Source: Actinomycetaceae bacterium MB13-C1-2 (GTDB taxonomy: Bacteria > Actinomycetota > Actinomycetes > Actinomycetales > Actinomycetaceae). Taken from it: 64,000 bases of DNA. The position numbers and the translations under genes were made by a program. Positions 51,917 through 62,833 of the stretch are shown here, piece by piece. The notes below the pieces were generated by a model. It ran no database searches. It saw only the letters and a program-made list of their open reading frames with translations, and had not been told where the DNA came from. Numbering within the stretch: position 1 is the stretch's first letter; each line of letters opens with the position of its first letter. Where the stretch lies: positions 1,488,001-1,552,000 of the forward strand of contig CP141731.1 of assembly GCA_035621235.1 (NCBI GenBank). Direction: 5' to 3'.

Positions 51917-53401
51917 CTATCTCGGACGGCCCCAGACGCTCGTCTGTTCGATCTCATCAATGGTTGTCTGCGGGTCATCGCCCAGGATGGTTATGTGCCC
52001 GACCTTGCGGTTTGGTCTCGCCTCGGACTTGCCGTAGTCATGGAGTACCCAGGTCGGTCTGGTTTCCGATAGCGTCGTTGCGCCCTCAAGGTGTTGACCC
52101 AGTACGTTGATCATCACCGCCGAGCTCACCAGTTCGGGCTCAACTAGGGGCATTCCAGCGACCGCCCGGATGTGCTCAGCGAACTGGCTGACCGAGCAAC
52201 CTTCGATGGTCCAGTGCCCAGAATTGTGCGGACGAGGGGCCAGTTCGTTAACCAGCACCGCCCCCTCCGCAGTTACGAACATCTCCACAGCCAGCATCCC
52301 GACGATCTTTAGTGTCTCTGCGATGGTGCTCGCGTACCTTTGAGCCGTCGCCGCAGTCCGGCCTGGAATCCGGGCCGGCGCAGTAGTGAGGTGGAGGATA
52401 TTGTTCCTGTGTTCGTTTTCTGACACGGGAAATACGACGGTCTTGCCGGTGCCGTCACCGACGACCAGGACCGATATCTCTTTGGTGAACGCCGCCCATG
52501 CCTCAAGAACGCAGGCGATGTGCTCGGAGCTCTCGGAGTTCTGCGAGTCCTGAACGAGCGCGGCCGCATCCTCGAGGTCCACTTCACTTCGCAACACTCT
52601 TTGACCTTTGCCGTCATACCCACCGCGGGTGGTCTTTAGAACGCACGGATATCCGACCTCCTGGGCCGCTCGTTCCAGTTCCTCGCGGGAGGACACAGGA
52701 CGGTAGTCGACAAGAGGAATCCCTAGGCGTTCCACGAACCGCTTCTCTGCGAGGCGATCCTGTGAGACTCGAAGGGACGCTGTGCCCTGGGGGAGCTTCA
52801 CCCGGACCGGATCTCGGTCGAGGACATCTGCATCGACGTTCTCAAACTCGTAGGTGACCACGTCGCTCGAGTCTGCGAGTTCGCGGATTGCGTCCTCGTT
52901 AGAGTACTGCGCGACGATCTGTTCATCCGCGACCTGCGCGGCGGGGCAGTCAGCGGCCGGGTCGAGGATAATGGTTTTGAATCCCATGTCCCGGGCACTT
53001 TCGGCCATCATTTGTCCCAGTTGGCCTCCGCCGACGATCCCAATGGTCGTTCGCTCGGGAAGCAACGCCGGTTTGGAGGAGGGAAGTCCGGGCAGCTCGG
53101 CCACCAACTCAGCAGAAGGGTTGCCTGTTACCGTGGGCACGTCGGTGTTTGGTCCGCTTCGGATGTCGGTTTCTCCGTTTGCGTGGTCGGGCACCTCGCC
53201 CGCTGTCGCTGGGTTCTTGCCTGTTACCGTGGGCACGTCGGTGTTTGGTCCGCTTCGGATGTCGGTTTCTCCGTTTGCCTGGTCGGGCACCTCGCCCGCT
53301 GTCACTTGCTGCATCGGGGACAGCGTGTTTGAGCGAGCGGCGGCGGACTGCCTGCGCTCATCCTCGGGTCGGGTCGAACTGGAGCTACCCGAGTTGCTCA
53401 T
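51917..53401 (-). CDS. purK: N5-carboxyaminoimidazole ribonucleotide synthase with repetitive N-terminal extension
   Basis: 494 residues; the catalytic PurK starts only near residue 115 ([19 protein letters not shown]), then [46 protein letters not shown] and [15 protein letters not shown]. It carboxylates AIR to N5-CAIR. The first about 110 residues are an Arg/Ser then Gly/Asp/Thr-rich extension holding two copies of a 32-residue unit beginning [20 protein letters not shown]. The ATG at 53401 overlaps the end of the PurN-PurE gene by 17 nt. A later in-frame start just before the core (for example a GTG at VTGNPSAEL) could give a normal-sized protein, so the extension may be partly untranslated. 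Confidence 0.92.
   Translation of the reverse strand: MSNSGSSSSTRPEDERRQSAAARSNTLSPMQQVTAGEVPDQANGETDIRSGPNTDVPTVTGKNPATAGEVPDHANGETDIRSGPNTDVPTVTGNPSAELVAELPGLPSSKPALLPERTTIGIVGGGQLGQMMAESARDMGFKTIILDPAADCPAAQVADEQIVAQYSNEDAIRELADSSDVVTYEFENVDADVLDRDPVRVKLPQGTASLRVSQDRLAEKRFVERLGIPLVDYRPVSSREELERAAQEVGYPCVLKTTRGGYDGKGQRVLRSEVDLEDAAALVQDSQNSESSEHIACVLEAWAAFTKEISVLVVGDGTGKTVVFPVSENEHRNNILHLTTAPARIPGRTAATAQRYASTIAETLKIVGMLAVEMFVTAEGAVLVNELAPRPHNSGHWTIEGCSVSQFAEHIRAVAGMPLVEPELVSSAVMINVLGQHLEGATTLSETRPTWVLHDYGKSEARPNRKVGHITILGDDPQTTIDEIEQTSVWGRPR
53129..53320 (-). repeat. 96-bp tandem duplication at the 5' end of purK
   Basis: Two adjacent, nearly identical 96-nt units (the plus-strand string CTGTTACCGTGGGCAC begins at 53125 and again at 53221). 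The length is a multiple of three, so the duplication keeps the purK frame and adds 32 residues. Unit edges are approximate. Confidence 0.8.
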
Positions 53402-54515
53402 TGCTCTCTTCTACCTGGGCTCGCAGCTCGGTGCGATACTCATCAAGCTTGACCGCGACCCCGCGATCGAACGCCCCGACGATCTGCGCGGCCAGAAGCC
53501 CGGCGTTCACCGCCCCCGCACGTCCGATCGCGGTTGTTGCAACCGGAATGCCTGCGGGCATCTGCACGATGGAAAGCAGAGAGTCCAGACCGTTCAATGC
53601 TCGGCTTTGCACCGGAACTCCGACCACCGGAAGGGTCGTCTTCGCTGCGATCATGCCCGGAAGATGAGCGGCCCCACCAGCCCCGGCAACGATCACCCTT
53701 AGGCCGCGCTCGCGGGCCGTCTGTGCGTACTCGAACATAGCATCCGGGGTGCGGTGAGCCGAGACCACCTTCTTCTCGTATGCAACACCCATCTGATCCA
53801 GAATCTCGCAGGTGTTCCTCATCGTCTCCCAGTCGGAAATCGAGCCCATTATGACTCCGACGCTTGCGTTCATGTGGTCTCCTCTGTTTGGGGTGTCCCT
53901 GTCCAAAAGTTCAAACCCAAAAGCCCGATGATTCGAAATGCCGCCGGACTCGATGTCTAGCACAATGTCTCTGAGGACCTTCGGATACAGTTCATGCTCA
54001 ACGGCGTGAATCCGCTCGGCGAGCGTTTCCTCGGTGTCGTTCGGAAGAACCGGAACGGATTGTTGCTCAATCACCGGTCCGGTATCGACTCCCGCGTCAA
54101 TGTAGTGGATGGTAACTCCGGTTTCGATTGCTCCAGCTTCCAAGGCATCCGTGATTGCGTGTGCACCTGGGAACGCCGGAAGCAGGGCGGGATGAAGGTT
54201 GACGATCCGCCCCTCGTACGCCAAAAGTAAAGTCGGTCCGACGATGCGCATGTATCCGGCCAATGCAACAAGATCTACTTGCTCCTCACCCAGCACTCTC
54301 ACAATTTCGGCCTCAAACTCCGCCTTTGACCCGAAGTTATTGGGGGAGAGGCCCAGGGTCGGAACGTCCCGCTTTTCTGCCCGCCGCAGTGCCGGGCACT
54401 CAGGTTGATCTGATACCAGTAACGCCAGTTCTGCCGGGATTTCTCCGGCTTCGACGGCCGCTGCGATCGCCTCGAAGTTGCTACCGCTTCCCGAGGCAAA
54501 CACTGCCAGCCTCAT
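53385..54515 (-). CDS. purN-purE: PurN-PurE fusion: GAR transformylase joined to N5-CAIR mutase
   Basis: A single 376-residue frame. Residues about 1-200 are Pur[21 protein letters not shown], the catalytic region [20 protein letters not shown] and [17 protein letters not shown]. Residues from 215 on are Pur[31 protein letters not shown] and [18 protein letters not shown]. No stop separates them. The linker DTPNRGDHM contains the ATG (53873-53871) where a separate PurE would start, with a strong GAGGAG site 5 nt before it, so both a fused and a free PurE may be made. PurN formylates GAR and PurE converts N5-CAIR to CAIR. The gene overlaps purM by 4 nt and purK by 17 nt. Confidence 0.9.
   Translation of the reverse strand: MRLAVFASGSGSNFEAIAAAVEAGEIPAELALLVSDQPECPALRRAEKRDVPTLGLSPNNFGSKAEFEAEIVRVLGEEQVDLVALAGYMRIVGPTLLLAYEGRIVNLHPALLPAFPGAHAITDALEAGAIETGVTIHYIDAGVDTGPVIEQQSVPVLPNDTEETLAERIHAVEHELYPKVLRDIVLDIESGGISNHRAFGFELLDRDTPNRGDHMNASVGVIMGSISDWETMRNTCEILDQMGVAYEKKVVSAHRTPDAMFEYAQTARERGLRVIVAGAGGAAHLPGMIAAKTTLPVVGVPVQSRALNGLDSLLSIVQMPAGIPVATTAIGRAGAVNAGLLAAQIVGAFDRGVAVKLDEYRTELRAQVEESNEQLG
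53871..53884 (-). promoter_or_regulatory. Internal ribosome-binding site and start for PurE
   Basis: On the minus strand GAGGAG (53884-53879) is followed by ACCAC and ATG (53873-53871), inside the fused purN-purE frame. The site is as good as any in the operon and would allow independent PurE (162 residues) to be made. Confidence 0.7.
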
Positions 54516-55555
54516 TCGAACGTGTCCCTATAGATCACGGGATCACTCTCTTCCCTGACGACCTCACCAATCCGATAAAACTCTTCGCCACGGCTCGCCA
54601 GCGAAGCCATCACCGCATCCATATCGCCGGGACGGATCGCAAGTATCATTCCGAGGCCCATGTTAAACACCTGGTACATCTCAGGTAGAGCAATCTGACC
54701 CAGGCCTTGAACTACGCCGAACACCGGCGGAACCGGCCATGTTCCAAGATCGATCGCCGCAGATAGCCCCGCGGGGATCATCCTCGGAATGTTCTCATCG
54801 AAGCCACCCCCGGTGACGTGGCAGATTCCCCGCACCAGATTCTCTTGGACTAGGGGCAGAACCGCGTTTACATAGATCCGCGTCGGCGTCAGTAGTACTT
54901 CTCCCAGCGTCGCCCCGCCCAGCTCCGGGACCGAATCACCGAAACTCTTGCCCGCCTGATCAAGGACCTTCCGTACCAGTGAGAAACCGTTTGAATGAAC
55001 CCCGGACGAGGGAAGTCCAATCAATATGTCGCCCCGGCGTACGGTGGAACTGTCAACCAGTTGCCCGCGTTCGCAAGCTCCGACTGCGAATCCCGCCAGG
55101 TCGTAGTCGTCCCCGGCATACATCCCCGGCATCTCGGCGGTCTCACCGCCGATGAGGGCGGCACCGGCCTGGACGCACCCCTCGGCCACGCCCGCGACGA
55201 TGGCCTCAATCTGGGCTGGGTTGTTCTTCCCGGTTGCGATGTAGTCCAGAAAGTAGAGGGGCATAGCTCCCTGCGCCACGATGTCATTTACGCACATCGC
55301 CACACAGTCGATGCCAACAGTGTCATGCTTGCCGGTTGCGATTGCCACCAGAAGTTTGGTGCCAACACCGTCGGTTCCCGAGACCAGGATGGGGTCCACT
55401 AGGCCCAGCGAGGCGAGATCGAAGCATCCTCCGAAACCTCCCAGCCCGCCCATCGTTCCGGGGCGTTCAGTTCGCTTCGCGTGTTTGCGGATGCGGCGCA
55501 CCACTTCGTATCCGGCCTCGACGTCGACTCCGGCAGCAGCGTATGCGTTGCTCAT
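54512..55555 (-). CDS. purM: Phosphoribosylformylglycinamidine cyclo-ligase (AIR synthase)
   Basis: 347 residues, the usual length. [74 protein letters not shown] and [16 protein letters not shown] are the conserved AIR synthase blocks. It closes FGAM to AIR using ATP. The start overlaps the purF end by 4 nt and its stop overlaps purN by 4 nt, indicating tight translational coupling. Confidence 0.97.
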   Translation of the reverse strand: MSNAYAAAGVDVEAGYEVVRRIRKHAKRTERPGTMGGLGGFGGCFDLASLGLVDPILVSGTDGVGTKLLVAIATGKHDTVGIDCVAMCVNDIVAQGAMPLYFLDYIATGKNNPAQIEAIVAGVAEGCVQAGAALIGGETAEMPGMYAGDDYDLAGFAVGACERGQLVDSSTVRRGDILIGLPSSGVHSNGFSLVRKVLDQAGKSFGDSVPELGGATLGEVLLTPTRIYVNAVLPLVQENLVRGICHVTGGGFDENIPRMIPAGLSAAIDLGTWPVPPVFGVVQGLGQIALPEMYQVFNMGLGMILAIRPGDMDAVMASLASRGEEFYRIGEVVREESDPVIYRDTFE

Positions 55556-57126
55556 TTCGCCACCGCCAATACGGACTCGCGCAGCAGTCCTGGGTTTGCT
55601 TGACCGTGCGGTGGCTCGCAGGCCCGCGCCGATTCGGACCCATCGGAGATGTCGCCGTGAGTCGCTGCCTCCCGGAGTGCCTGGGCCTCAAGCGAGGCCC
55701 GTAGCCCCTCCTCATAGTCGTAAAGTCCGGTGGGGTAGTCGCCGTTAAAGTAGGCCATGCAGATACCGGAGTAGGGCGCATCTGAGTCAAGGCCAATGGC
55801 GTTGAGCAGACCTTCTTCACTGAGGAAGCTGAGTGAGTCCGCTCCGATCATCTCTCGGATCTCCTCAATCGAGTGATCTGATGCCACCAGTTCCTCGCGG
55901 GTCTGAATATCGATTCCATAGAAGCACGGGTAGGCCAGTGGGGGTGCGGCGATCCGAACGTGAACTTCGGCGGCGCCAGCATCCTTTAGTAGTTGGACAA
56001 TCCGTTTGCTCGTCGTGCCGCGGACGATGGAGTCATCGACCATCACAACACGCTTGCCAGAGACGACTCCTCGGACCGCAGAGAGCTTCATCCGTACTCC
56101 CTGCTCGCGCAGTTCCTGCGTTGGCTGGATGAAGGTACGGGCGACATACTGGTTCTTCACCAGGCCCATTTCGTAGGGGATCCCCGATGCCTCGGCGTAT
56201 CCGGACGAGGCGGAAAGAGACGAGTTCGGGACGCCGATAACCATGTCGGCCTCCGCTGGTGCTTCAGTCGCCAGACGGACCCCCATTGCTTTACGGGCCG
56301 CGTGAACATTGATCCCGGCGATGTTCGAGTCGGGGCGGGCGAAATAGATGTACTCCATCGCACAGATCGACTGCTGTGTCTCCGTGGTGAACTGATCGAC
56401 GGTCATGCCCTCGTCATTGATGATGACGACCTCGCCGGGGGCAACATCTCGAATAAAATCGGCGCCAACGCCGTCAAGCGCACAGGTTTCGGAAGCCACG
56501 ACGTAAGCCCCGTTCTTCATGCGCCCGATGGCCAGAGGTCGGAACCCGTTAGGGTCGAGGGCTGCGTAGAGGGCGTCGTCTGTGAGGAGCGCGTAGGCGA
56601 AGCCGCCCTTGATCGAGTTCAGTGCCTCTTTGAGTTGGTCGATGAACCTGACGCAGGAACTCCGTCTGATTAGGTGCATCAGGATCTCGGTATCGGAATC
56701 GGAGTGGAAGATCCCTCCGTCTTCCTCAAGCTGTCTGCGTAGCGTTCGAGCGTTGGTCAGGTTGCCGTTGTGGGCCAGGGCCACCGACTCGTTTTGGAAC
56801 CGGAAGAGGAGCGGTTGGACGTTGTCGATCGATTCACTCCCGGCCGTAGCATAACGAACATGACCAATGGCAGCGCGTCCAGCGAGGCGATCAAGTTGGC
56901 TTTCATTCGCGAAAACGGTTGAGACCAGGCCGAGGCCGCGGTGCCCCTTCAGTTCGCCTTCATTGCCCGCGACGATCCCGGCACCTTCCTGCCCGCGGTG
57001 CTGTAGGTTTCGCAGGCCAAAATAGGTGATGCGGGCGGCGTCAGGGTGGCCCCAGACGCCGAAGACGCCGCATTCTTCATTGAGGCTGCCCACCTCAGAA
57101 TCGCGGTAATTCACTTCATCAAGCAC
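55552..57126 (-). CDS. purF: Amidophosphoribosyltransferase
   Basis: 524 residues. The N-terminal propeptide [18 protein letters not shown] precedes the catalytic cysteine of the class II glutaminase ([20 protein letters not shown]), exposed by processing. [21 protein letters not shown] and FHSDSDTEI follow. The PRPP-binding motif is [18 protein letters not shown]. It catalyses the first committed step of purine synthesis. It overlaps purL by 16 nt and purM by 4 nt. The C-terminal about 40 residues are variable. Confidence 0.96.
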   Translation of the reverse strand: MLDEVNYRDSEVGSLNEECGVFGVWGHPDAARITYFGLRNLQHRGQEGAGIVAGNEGELKGHRGLGLVSTVFANESQLDRLAGRAAIGHVRYATAGSESIDNVQPLLFRFQNESVALAHNGNLTNARTLRRQLEEDGGIFHSDSDTEILMHLIRRSSCVRFIDQLKEALNSIKGGFAYALLTDDALYAALDPNGFRPLAIGRMKNGAYVVASETCALDGVGADFIRDVAPGEVVIINDEGMTVDQFTTETQQSICAMEYIYFARPDSNIAGINVHAARKAMGVRLATEAPAEADMVIGVPNSSLSASSGYAEASGIPYEMGLVKNQYVARTFIQPTQELREQGVRMKLSAVRGVVSGKRVVMVDDSIVRGTTSKRIVQLLKDAGAAEVHVRIAAPPLAYPCFYGIDIQTREELVASDHSIEEIREMIGADSLSFLSEEGLLNAIGLDSDAPYSGICMAYFNGDYPTGLYDYEEGLRASLEAQALREAATHGDISDGSESARACEPPHGQANPGLLRESVLAVAK

Positions 57127-59327
57127 TCGAGTGATTCCTCCCAGGTCTTCTTGGCTTCTGCGGCGTTGACCTCGAAGCTGGCGTCGCTAGTGGCAAAGCG
57201 GTATGTCAGGGCATCGCTGACCGTGCCGATTAGGGCTGCATTGGGGGCAACTGTCTCGAAGCGCTCGCGGTCCTCGGGTCTGATCGAAACTACGAAACGG
57301 GATTGAGTCTCTGAGAACAACCAGGTTGCAGGAAAACTCACCGAGACTTCGAACCCAAAGTTGCCCGGGAACGCGCTTTCTGCCAGCGCAACTCCCAAGC
57401 CGCCCTCCGCCAGATCGTGAGCCGAAACCACCAGACCAGCCTCGATTGCCTCAAGGAGTTGCTTCTGGTTTCTAGATTCCCTTTCCAAGTCGAACCCGGT
57501 CAGAGTTCCGAAAATCTTGCCCTCATTCATCTTCTGCAGTTCTGAGCCGCCGAAATCTGGCCCGGTCTCACCGATCACATAGACCAGGTCTCCTGCACGC
57601 TTGAAGTCACTGGTCGTGATATCTTCCAGCTTCTGTACGAGTCCAACCATCCCGATCATCGGTGTCGGGTAGATGGCCTCGCCATTGCTTTCGTTGTAGA
57701 GCGAGACATTTCCCGAAATCACGGGGGTCCTAAGCCTGCGACAGGCATCAGCCACGCCGTCAACGGCAGTTGAAAGCTCCCAGTACGCCTCGGGATTCTC
57801 GGGTGAACCGAAGTTGAGACAGTCGGTGATTGCCAGCGGTTGCGCTCCACTTGCGACGATGTTCCGAGCCGCCTCCGCCACCGCGATCTGGCCGCCGACG
57901 AAGGGATCGAGGTACAGGTATCGCGCGTTGCAGTCCGTCGTCATTGCCAGGGCTTTGTTGGTTCCGCGAACCCTCAAGACCGCCGCATCCGAACCTGGAC
58001 CCACCACAGTATTAGTTCTGACCTGCGAATCATAGGTCTGGAACACTGAATGTTTTGAGGCGATTGTCGGCTGCGACAAGAGCTTCAATAGAGTCGAGGC
58101 CGGCTCCAGTGGGTTCGGCTGGTACGAACCCTGTTCAGCGAAATCATCTAGTCGCTTCGGTCTGCTTGAAGCGGGCTGTTGTTCCGGGGCGTCCCCAAGT
58201 GCTTCTACGGGAATATCCGCCACCTCTTGTCCCTCGAAGAACAGGCGATATCGGCCATCATCGGTAACCTCGCCGATCACGACCGCGTCAAGATCGTAGT
58301 CGTGAAAGACTCTCTGTGCCTCCGCTTCGCGTCCCTTCTTCACGCAGATCAGCATGCGTTCTTGGGACTCGGAGAGCATCATTTCATAGGGGGTCATCTC
58401 CGGTTCACGAACCGGAACGTCATCCAGGTAGAGACGGAGCCCGGAGCCAGCCTTATACGCCATTTCTGAACTGGACGAGACTAGCCCGGCGGCACCCATG
58501 TCTTGGATTCCAACCAGAATGTCTGCGTGATTGACGATGAGGTCTAAGCAGGCTTCAAGCAGTAGTTTCTCCATGAACGGATCACCGACCTGGACGGCCG
58601 AGCGGTTCTGTTCCTCGCCATCATTGAACGATTCCGAGGCAAATGTTGCTCCGTGAATCCCGTCGCGGCCAGTCTTTGCCCCGACGTAGAGGATCGAGTT
58701 GCCGGAGCCCGCGGCGCGACCCTTCTGAATATCCTTGTGGTCGATGATTCCAACGCACATAGCATTGACTAGAGGATTTCCCTCATAGCACGAGTCAAAG
58801 GCGATCTCTCCGCCCACGGTTGGAATACCAATGCAATTACCGTACCCACCGATGCCCGCGACGATTTCTTGAAGAAGGAACTTCGTACGGTCGTTGTCTA
58901 GCTCGCCGAAACGAAGGGAGTCCAAAACTGCGATCGGACGGGCTCCCATTGAGAAGATATCGCGGATGATGCCGCCAACGCCGGTGGCAGCGCCCTCGTA
59001 TGGCTCAACAGCCGAAGGATGGTTGTGGCTTTCCGCCTTGAAGACCACAGCCTGGTTATCACCAATGTCGACAATTCCAGCTCCCTCACCGGGCCCCTGC
59101 AAAACGCGGGGACCGTCCGTAGGGAACTTCCGTAAGACGGATTTTGAGTTCTTGTACGAGCAGTGCTCGGACCACATAACCGAGAAAAGTCCAGTTTCCG
59201 TGTAGTTCGGCATGCGTCCGAGGATTTCTTCTTCGATGAGTCGGTATTCCTCGTCGGTAAGACCCCATTGCGCGTACATGCGGGAGTTCTTGATTGCCTG
59301 AGGAGTGGGTTCATTCGCCCTGGTCAT
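57111..59327 (-). CDS. purL: FGAM synthase large subunit (small PurL type)
   Basis: 738 residues, the length expected of the PurL that works with separate PurS and PurQ. Blocks include [80 protein letters not shown] and [18 protein letters not shown]. It aminates FGAR to FGAM using ammonia from PurQ. It overlaps purQ by 4 nt and purF by 16 nt. Confidence 0.97.
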   Translation of the reverse strand: MTRANEPTPQAIKNSRMYAQWGLTDEEYRLIEEEILGRMPNYTETGLFSVMWSEHCSYKNSKSVLRKFPTDGPRVLQGPGEGAGIVDIGDNQAVVFKAESHNHPSAVEPYEGAATGVGGIIRDIFSMGARPIAVLDSLRFGELDNDRTKFLLQEIVAGIGGYGNCIGIPTVGGEIAFDSCYEGNPLVNAMCVGIIDHKDIQKGRAAGSGNSILYVGAKTGRDGIHGATFASESFNDGEEQNRSAVQVGDPFMEKLLLEACLDLIVNHADILVGIQDMGAAGLVSSSSEMAYKAGSGLRLYLDDVPVREPEMTPYEMMLSESQERMLICVKKGREAEAQRVFHDYDLDAVVIGEVTDDGRYRLFFEGQEVADIPVEALGDAPEQQPASSRPKRLDDFAEQGSYQPNPLEPASTLLKLLSQPTIASKHSVFQTYDSQVRTNTVVGPGSDAAVLRVRGTNKALAMTTDCNARYLYLDPFVGGQIAVAEAARNIVASGAQPLAITDCLNFGSPENPEAYWELSTAVDGVADACRRLRTPVISGNVSLYNESNGEAIYPTPMIGMVGLVQKLEDITTSDFKRAGDLVYVIGETGPDFGGSELQKMNEGKIFGTLTGFDLERESRNQKQLLEAIEAGLVVSAHDLAEGGLGVALAESAFPGNFGFEVSVSFPATWLFSETQSRFVVSIRPEDRERFETVAPNAALIGTVSDALTYRFATSDASFEVNAAEAKKTWEESLECLMK

Positions 59328-60046
59328 CGGACATCACCTGCTTCCTCTGAGGACTTGGCGTTGTGGATGGAATCAATCAGGGAGGCGAAGAAGCGTTTTC
59401 CGTCCTCGGAACCTAACAGGGCTTCGACGGCACGTTCGGGGTGTGGCATCATGCCCAGCACGTTTCCCGCTTTGTTGGTGATACCCGCGATGGAGGCGGT
59501 TGAACCGTTGATGTTCTCCTCGTAAGTGAACACAATCTGGTTGTTCTCCTGAAGCTCGGCAAGGGTTCCGGCATCACAGAAGTAGTTACCCCCGGCGTGA
59601 GCGACGGGAAGAGAAATAACCTCGTCCTCGTCATATTCGCTGGTGAAGCGGGTGTGGGAGTTCACGACCTTTAGCGGAACCGTTTTGCAGACGAACTTTA
59701 GTGACTCGTTCTCGATGAGTGCGCCGGGGAGTAGGCCGGCTTCGGTAAGGACCTGAAAACCGTTGCAGGTACCGAAGACGGGTTTGCCTGACTCGGCGAA
59801 TCGGCGGACCTCTTCCATGATGGGGGAGAAGCGGGCGATCGCACCACAACGAAGGTAGTCGCCGTATGAGAAGCCTCCGGGGAGCATTACCCCGTCGAAT
59901 CCTTCAAGGCTGGTGGCGTCGTGTCGCACGGCCTGGGCCTCGACTTCCATCACATCCGTGAGTGCTTCCAGCATGTCGATGTCGCAGTTTGATCCAGGGA
60001 AGACGACTACAGCGAACCGAGGACTACTCACTGTCGGCCCGTTCAA
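59324..60046 (-). CDS. purQ: FGAM synthase glutaminase subunit
   Basis: 240 residues from the ATG at 60046; a GTG at 60031 ([17 protein letters not shown]) overlapping the purS end by 8 nt is an equally likely start. A class I glutamine amidotransferase: [18 protein letters not shown], the nucleophile cysteine in [20 protein letters not shown], and the catalytic His/Glu in [15 protein letters not shown]. It supplies ammonia to PurL. Confidence 0.96.
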   Translation of the reverse strand: MNGPTVSSPRFAVVVFPGSNCDIDMLEALTDVMEVEAQAVRHDATSLEGFDGVMLPGGFSYGDYLRCGAIARFSPIMEEVRRFAESGKPVFGTCNGFQVLTEAGLLPGALIENESLKFVCKTVPLKVVNSHTRFTSEYDEDEVISLPVAHAGGNYFCDAGTLAELQENNQIVFTYEENINGSTASIAGITNKAGNVLGMMPHPERAVEALLGSEDGKRFFASLIDSIHNAKSSEEAGDVR

Positions 60047-60278
60047 TCTCGATTCGATACGTTTCGGTGTTCACGTTGGCCAGCAATTTGTCGCTGATTT
60101 CTTCGACGACTATCTCGGGGTCACGTCCGTCAGCGCTCACCCAAATCTCGAAATATTTGCCGACGCGAACGTCGTCGATCTCCGAGTAACCGAGTCGGTG
60201 GGCGGCTCCCATTACGGCCTGTCCTTGAGGGTCTAGTACGGAGTCCTTGTAGGTGACGTACACCTTGGCCAAATACAC
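60024..60278 (-). CDS. purS: FGAM synthase PurS subunit
   Basis: 84 residues: [40 protein letters not shown] and [19 protein letters not shown]. PurS bridges PurQ and PurL in the actinobacterial and Bacillus FGAM synthase complex. It overlaps the purQ start region and is followed by the tight PurQLFM cluster. Confidence 0.96.
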   Translation of the reverse strand: MYLAKVYVTYKDSVLDPQGQAVMGAAHRLGYSEIDDVRVGKYFEIWVSADGRDPEIVVEEISDKLLANVNTETYRIEIERADSE

Positions 60279-60524
60279 GCAAATGCTCCTGAATTGTAGA
60301 AGGTTGGTTGTCGTAGCGGAGTTAGGTCGTAGCAGTCGGGTTGTAGCACCAGCCGAGTCGTGGGGGTCGGTTTGCAGCAGTGGAGGGGCGGCCTATTCAG
60401 TTGTGAGTGTTTGTCCGAGGGAGTCGCTTCTCAACAGCACTAGGGAAACTAGAGATGAGCTTGAGTTCTTTGGCTTCCATTTCTGGTTGCGTCGGGGAAG
60501 CTCAGCGGTGCCACGTGAGCCCGC
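60279..60524. other. 246-nt spacer between purC and purS
   Basis: This is the only long gap in the purine operon. No coding sequence or known riboswitch was recognised; a second promoter for purSQLFM could lie here. Confidence 0.35.
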
Positions 60525-61253
60525 TCAGCCTCGCTTGGCCGTGAGTTCTTGAAGCCGGGCGAGGACAACCTGGTAGACGCTAGTCAGATCGCCGATGTCC
60601 CTGCGGTAAACGTCCTTGTCCAGGTGTTCGTCGGTAGCAGCGTCCCAGAGCCTGCAGGTATCCGGCGAAACCTCGTCGGCGAGCAGAACGTTCCCTTCAG
60701 CGTCACGCCCGAACTCGAGTTTGAAGTCCACAAGACGAATGCCGCACTTCTCGAATATCTCGGTGAGTGCGGCATTCACTGTCAGAGCCTTCTCTTTGAT
60801 TTCTGCGACTTCCGCCTCAGATGCCAGATTGAGAATCTTGACGTGTTCGTCGGTGATGAGCGGATCACCTAGATCATCGTCCTTGTAAAAGAGCTCGACG
60901 ATCGGATCGGGTAGTGCGGTGCCCTCCATCAGCCCCAATCGCTTGCAGAGGCTGCCTGCTGCCACGTTCCTTACGACGACTTCAAGGGGAATGATTTGCA
61001 CCTTTTGTGCGAGGTGCTCGGTTTCAGAAAGCGAACCCAAATAGTGGGAGGGAACACCCGCGTCAGCGAGAAGATCGAAGATCATTCCGCTGATCTGGTT
61101 GTTGAGTTTGCCTTTTCCGGGGATTTGATCCTTCTTTTCCCCGTTGAAAGCTGTTGCTTGATCACAGTACTCAACCCATAAGACTTCGGGTGAGTCTGTT
61201 TCGTAGAGTTTCTTGGCTTTTCCTTCGTACAGTAGCTGACCCTTTTGTGCCAC
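60525..61253 (-). CDS. purC: SAICAR synthase
   Basis: 242 residues from the GTG at 61253, with AAGGGG 5 nt upstream. GQLLYEGKAKKLYETDSPEV, DQATAFNGEKKDQIPGKGKL, PLEVVVRNVAAGSLCKRLGL, IRLVDFKLEFGRDAEGNVLL and ADEVSPDTCRLWDAATDEHL are the PurC core. It joins aspartate to CAIR. It is probably the first gene of the purine operon; no purB or purH is in the window. Confidence 0.97.
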   Translation of the reverse strand: MAQKGQLLYEGKAKKLYETDSPEVLWVEYCDQATAFNGEKKDQIPGKGKLNNQISGMIFDLLADAGVPSHYLGSLSETEHLAQKVQIIPLEVVVRNVAAGSLCKRLGLMEGTALPDPIVELFYKDDDLGDPLITDEHVKILNLASEAEVAEIKEKALTVNAALTEIFEKCGIRLVDFKLEFGRDAEGNVLLADEVSPDTCRLWDAATDEHLDKDVYRRDIGDLTSVYQVVLARLQELTAKRG

Positions 61254-61741
61254 TGGCGCCCCTTAACGGTCTTGGCGGGAAATACTTGGTAGACCTGGTC
61301 AACTGAACTAGCTCGACAAGGCAACGCTACGCCCTTGGGTTCATAAAGGTCCTGGCATATCGAAACGGGGGCACCTTTGGCCACAGACACGTCCCGCTGT
61401 TAGGCTGAAGCGATACCCCTATTGAGCATGACTCCGTGCTACTTCAGCGGATGCAAGGCGCAGGTCGTGATCTTTGAGCCTCGTTAGTAGAGCAATGTTA
61501 TGCCTCCGCGGCAATTTTCCAGTTGGCTGCTAGACGATTACGTCTTTGGGCCAAGCATGCGCGAATGAACGCATGTACATGAAGATCGCCCTCGAAACCG
61601 CCTAATCGGGAAATGCCTTCCGAAGGTTGATGGAGAGCGGTTCGACTACCTTTACCCATCCCTGGATGGCTTATCCTTCCCTGATTTTGTGCCCGATCTG
61701 CCAGTCAACCTGCTGAATTAACCAGTCAAGGTTGACGAGAG
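61254..61741. other. 488-nt intergenic region upstream of purC
   Basis: No gene, tRNA or purine riboswitch was recognised. It must hold the purC promoter. Next to the channel gene stop is a weak inverted repeat, GTCAACC (61704-61710) with GGTTGAC (61730-61736), that may be a terminator. Confidence 0.4.
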
Positions 61742-62566
61742 TTAATTCCTCCCTCCGACCGGCTCTTTCTTTGGTGAACCCGCGACCAGCCAGTAGACGA
61801 GGGCGACGACTACCGCTCCGCCGACCAGGTTCCCGAGCCCAACCCAGAGCAGGTTCTTCCCAAAGAGGGGAAGGGTTCCGTTTGGATCACCAATGATGAT
61901 GCCGTAGCAGTAGGTGAACATGTTGGCGATGACGTGTTCATACCCAGAGGCAATGAAGGCAGTTATGGCGATAAAGATTAGGGCGATCTTGGCACCGTCT
62001 GAGTTCACTCTCGAACTCATCCAAATGGCCAAGCAGACCAGGATGTTGCAGAGAACTCCTCGAGCGAATAGTTCAAGCGGCGTCTCGTGAGCTTTTGTGG
62101 CCAGCATGTCAGAGAGCATCGCACCCGCTGCTTGGTTGGAAATCAAGACTCCTGAACCTCGGATCAGAAGCGCAAAGAGCAAAGCTCCGAATAGGTTCGC
62201 GACAAAGATAAACAGTAGCGTCGCGCTTGCTCGACCAAGTCGGATTGACTTGGTGAGTACCCCCAGGGGAAGCGCCATCATGGCAGATGTCGCTAGCTCA
62301 GCTCCGGCGAAGACCGTGAGCGTTAATGCTGTTCCGAAGACGAGCCCACTTACTAGCTTCGCTAGCCCTTCACCCGCCGCAAACATTGGACCGGCCGTAG
62401 AAACCATAAGGACTACTCCGATCCCCATGAAGACACCGGCCAACATTCCCGATAGTAGGAACCTTCCGGGGGTATCTAGCCCCGACGACTTGGAATCGGC
62501 CGAGGTTACCTGTATATCAATGGTCTCTGGAATCGTTAGCACCAGACGATTTTCCCACGGGGCCAA
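61742..62566 (-). CDS. Formate/nitrite transporter (FNT) family channel
   Basis: Up to 274 residues; the leftmost start is a TTG (62566) without a ribosome-binding site, and a GTG at 62542 is possible. FNT features are SGMLAGVFMGIGVVLMVS, the early pore loop FAGAELATSAMMALPLG, ARGVLCNILVCLAIWMSS (the family's central GxxCNxLVxLA motif) and FIASGYEHVIANMFTYCYGI, with six helices in all. It conducts small anions such as formate or nitrite; which one cannot be told from this sequence. It is transcribed alone. Confidence 0.92.
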   Translation of the reverse strand: MAPWENRLVLTIPETIDIQVTSADSKSSGLDTPGRFLLSGMLAGVFMGIGVVLMVSTAGPMFAAGEGLAKLVSGLVFGTALTLTVFAGAELATSAMMALPLGVLTKSIRLGRASATLLFIFVANLFGALLFALLIRGSGVLISNQAAGAMLSDMLATKAHETPLELFARGVLCNILVCLAIWMSSRVNSDGAKIALIFIAITAFIASGYEHVIANMFTYCYGIIIGDPNGTLPLFGKNLLWVGLGNLVGGAVVVALVYWLVAGSPKKEPVGGRN

Positions 62567-62754
62567 AGGATCAAACTAATCCAGTGATGAAGAGTCTCTG
62601 CCGCAGGACGTTTTTTGACTATCCTCCAGCCGTCAAGTACATCTACCTGACAGATCGAACCAAATATGGGCCAGCTCAGTGCAACCAGAAGCGCAACTAT
62701 TTCTCAAACCACAAGCAAGGGTCAGGATTGCGAGGAACTGCGGCTGACGCCCAA

Positions 62755-62788
62755 AGGGGCTCCCGCGAATCGATGCGCGGGAGCCCCT
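62755..62788 (-). terminator. Terminator hairpin after the glycosyltransferase
   Basis: Perfect 13-bp arms AGGGGCTCCCGCG (62755-62767) and CGCGGGAGCCCCT (62776-62788) with an 8-nt loop. On the minus strand it follows the glycosyltransferase stop by about 45 nt and continues TTTGGGCG. Confidence 0.7.
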
Positions 62789-62833
62789 GCTGTCTAAAAC
62801 CGAGCGCCTGTAGTCACTCGGTTTCGTGTGGCT

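Noticed and set aside
53012-53667. Plus-strand frames across the purK repeat
   Set aside because: Their repetitive peptides come only from the 96-bp duplication within purK; there are no start signals or domains.
61254-61741. Purine riboswitch or tRNA in the purC upstream region
   Set aside because: No conserved aptamer core or cloverleaf could be assembled by eye on either strand.
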